Part shown: positions 63,242-64,000 of the stretch, one piece after another
Numbering within the stretch: the stretch's first letter is position 1
Layout of the letters: each line of letters begins with the position of its first letter
Assembly (NCBI RefSeq): GCF_027923905.1
Contig: NZ_AP026966.1
Span: forward strand, 4,093,001-4,157,000
From: Massilia varians
Lineage (GTDB): Bacteria; Pseudomonadota; Gammaproteobacteria; Burkholderiales; Burkholderiaceae_D
DNA length: 64,000 nucleotides
Direction: 5' to 3'
The notes under the pieces: generated by a model
The model's input: the letters and a program-made list of their open reading frames with translations, nothing else
Databases searched by the model: none
Told to the model about the DNA's origin: nothing
Made by a program: the position numbers and the translations under genes

Positions 63242-64000
63242 ATGGCAGATTTATCCATCGCAAATGCCCCCGAACCGACCGTCATCACCTATCCCGGATC
63301 GCCGTTCAAGCTGCACCAGCCCTTCCCGCCGGCCGGCGACCAGCCGACCGCGATCGCGGGCCTGATCGAAGGCATCAATGACGGCCTGATGTACCAGACC
63401 CTGCTCGGGGTGACCGGTTCCGGCAAAACCTACACGATGGCGAACGTGATCGCGCAGGCGGGCCGTCCGGCCATCGTCTTCGCACCCAATAAAACGCTGG
63501 CGGCCCAGCTGTATGCGGAGTTCCGCGAATTCTTCCCGCAGAACGCGGTCGAGTATTTCGTGTCCTACTACGACTACTACCAGCCGGAAGCCTATGTGCC
63601 GCAGCGCGACCTGTTCATCGAAAAGGACTCGTCGATCAACGAGCACATCGAGCAGATGCGCCTGTCCTGCACCAAGTCGCTGATGGAGCGGCGCGACGTC
63701 GTCATCGTCGCCACCGTGTCGGCGATCTACGGTATCGGTAACCCGAACGAGTACCACAAGATGATCCTGACGCTGCGCCACAAGGATAAAGTGGCGCAGC
63801 GCGACATCATCGCGCGCCTGATCCAGATGCAGTACACGCGCAACGAGATGGACTTCTCGCGCGGCTCCTTCCGCGTGCGCGGCGACACCATCGACATCTT
63901 CCCGGCGGAGCACGCGGAACTGGCGATCCGCGTCGAGATGTTCGACGACGAGATCGAGTCCTTGCAACTGTTCGACCCGCTCACCGGCCGCGTGCGCCAG
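63242..64000 (+). CDS. uvrB: Excinuclease ABC subunit B, 3' end outside window
   Basis: 253 codons are visible, from ATG 63242. Walker [15 protein letters not shown], then [41 protein letters not shown] with the beta-hairpin region, and [15 protein letters not shown]. This is unmistakable UvrB, the damage-verification helicase of nucleotide excision repair. The full protein is about 670-700 aa, so the rest lies past 64000. Confidence 0.98.
   Translation, partial: MADLSIANAPEPTVITYPGSPFKLHQPFPPAGDQPTAIAGLIEGINDGLMYQTLLGVTGSGKTYTMANVIAQAGRPAIVFAPNKTLAAQLYAEFREFFPQNAVEYFVSYYDYYQPEAYVPQRDLFIEKDSSINEHIEQMRLSCTKSLMERRDVVIVATVSAIYGIGNPNEYHKMILTLRHKDKVAQRDIIARLIQMQYTRNEMDFSRGSFRVRGDTIDIFPAEHAELAIRVEMFDDEIESLQLFDPLTGRVRQ

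Overview
The window reads as a chromosomal segment from a GC-rich betaproteobacterium, most likely Massilia or a close relative in the Oxalobacteraceae. That placement is inferred from gene style (PurT, UvrB, aromatic aminotransferase, bacteriophytochrome, PAS hybrid kinases) and was not tested by a search. GC-rich core genes occupy 1-21.6 kb and 61.7-64 kb. Between them lies a lower-GC mosaic island of about 40 kb.

Core, left: an EmrAB-OMF type efflux operon (1-3722, minus); two secreted alpha/beta hydrolases (3981-6539); a signalling cluster with a PAS hybrid kinase, a bacteriophytochrome with its single-domain response regulator, and a REC-kinase-REC hybrid (6846-13297); an HNH protein; and an amidase. 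Next come three tRNA-Asn(GUU) loci within 4.4 kb, interleaved with purT and an alpha/beta hydrolase. The first two tRNAs each carry a near-identical group II intron (15388-17223 and 18723-20559) inserted just after the tRNA terminator hairpin, as group IIC introns do. The third was the attachment site of the island.

Island (about 21672-61732): a 50-bp direct repeat covering the 3' part of tRNA-Asn lies at 21622-21671 (attL) and inside the intact tRNA at 61733-61782 (attR). A tyrosine recombinase gene (60149-61435) sits next to attR. From left to right the island holds: a decayed DNA-modification/restriction locus (Nmad2-like, frameshifted Nmad3-like, McrB truncated by an IS); a lipoprotein operon with a CAP-domain gene split by nested insertions; a LytTR/histidine-kinase pair with the regulator split; a plasmid-type replication module (AlpA-like gene split by an IS, RepA helicase, RepC-like initiator, duplicated iteron clusters) with ParA and a ribbon-helix-helix partner; small unknown genes; an AlpA-like gene plus a second, paralogous tyrosine recombinase (51926-53215); and a six-gene B-family (ba3-like) cytochrome c oxidase operon with three multihaem cytochromes (54701-59886).

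Seven insertion sequences of four kinds occupy 24.9-40.5 kb. For six of them I can read target-site duplications, in one case with a single mismatch. Conceptual removal of five of these (one carrying a sixth nested inside it) restores three open reading frames exactly: the CAP lipoprotein, the LytTR regulator and the AlpA-like regulator. Core flanks beyond attR are an aromatic/aspartate aminotransferase and the start of uvrB. I see no conjugation genes, relaxase, rRNA or CRISPR array.
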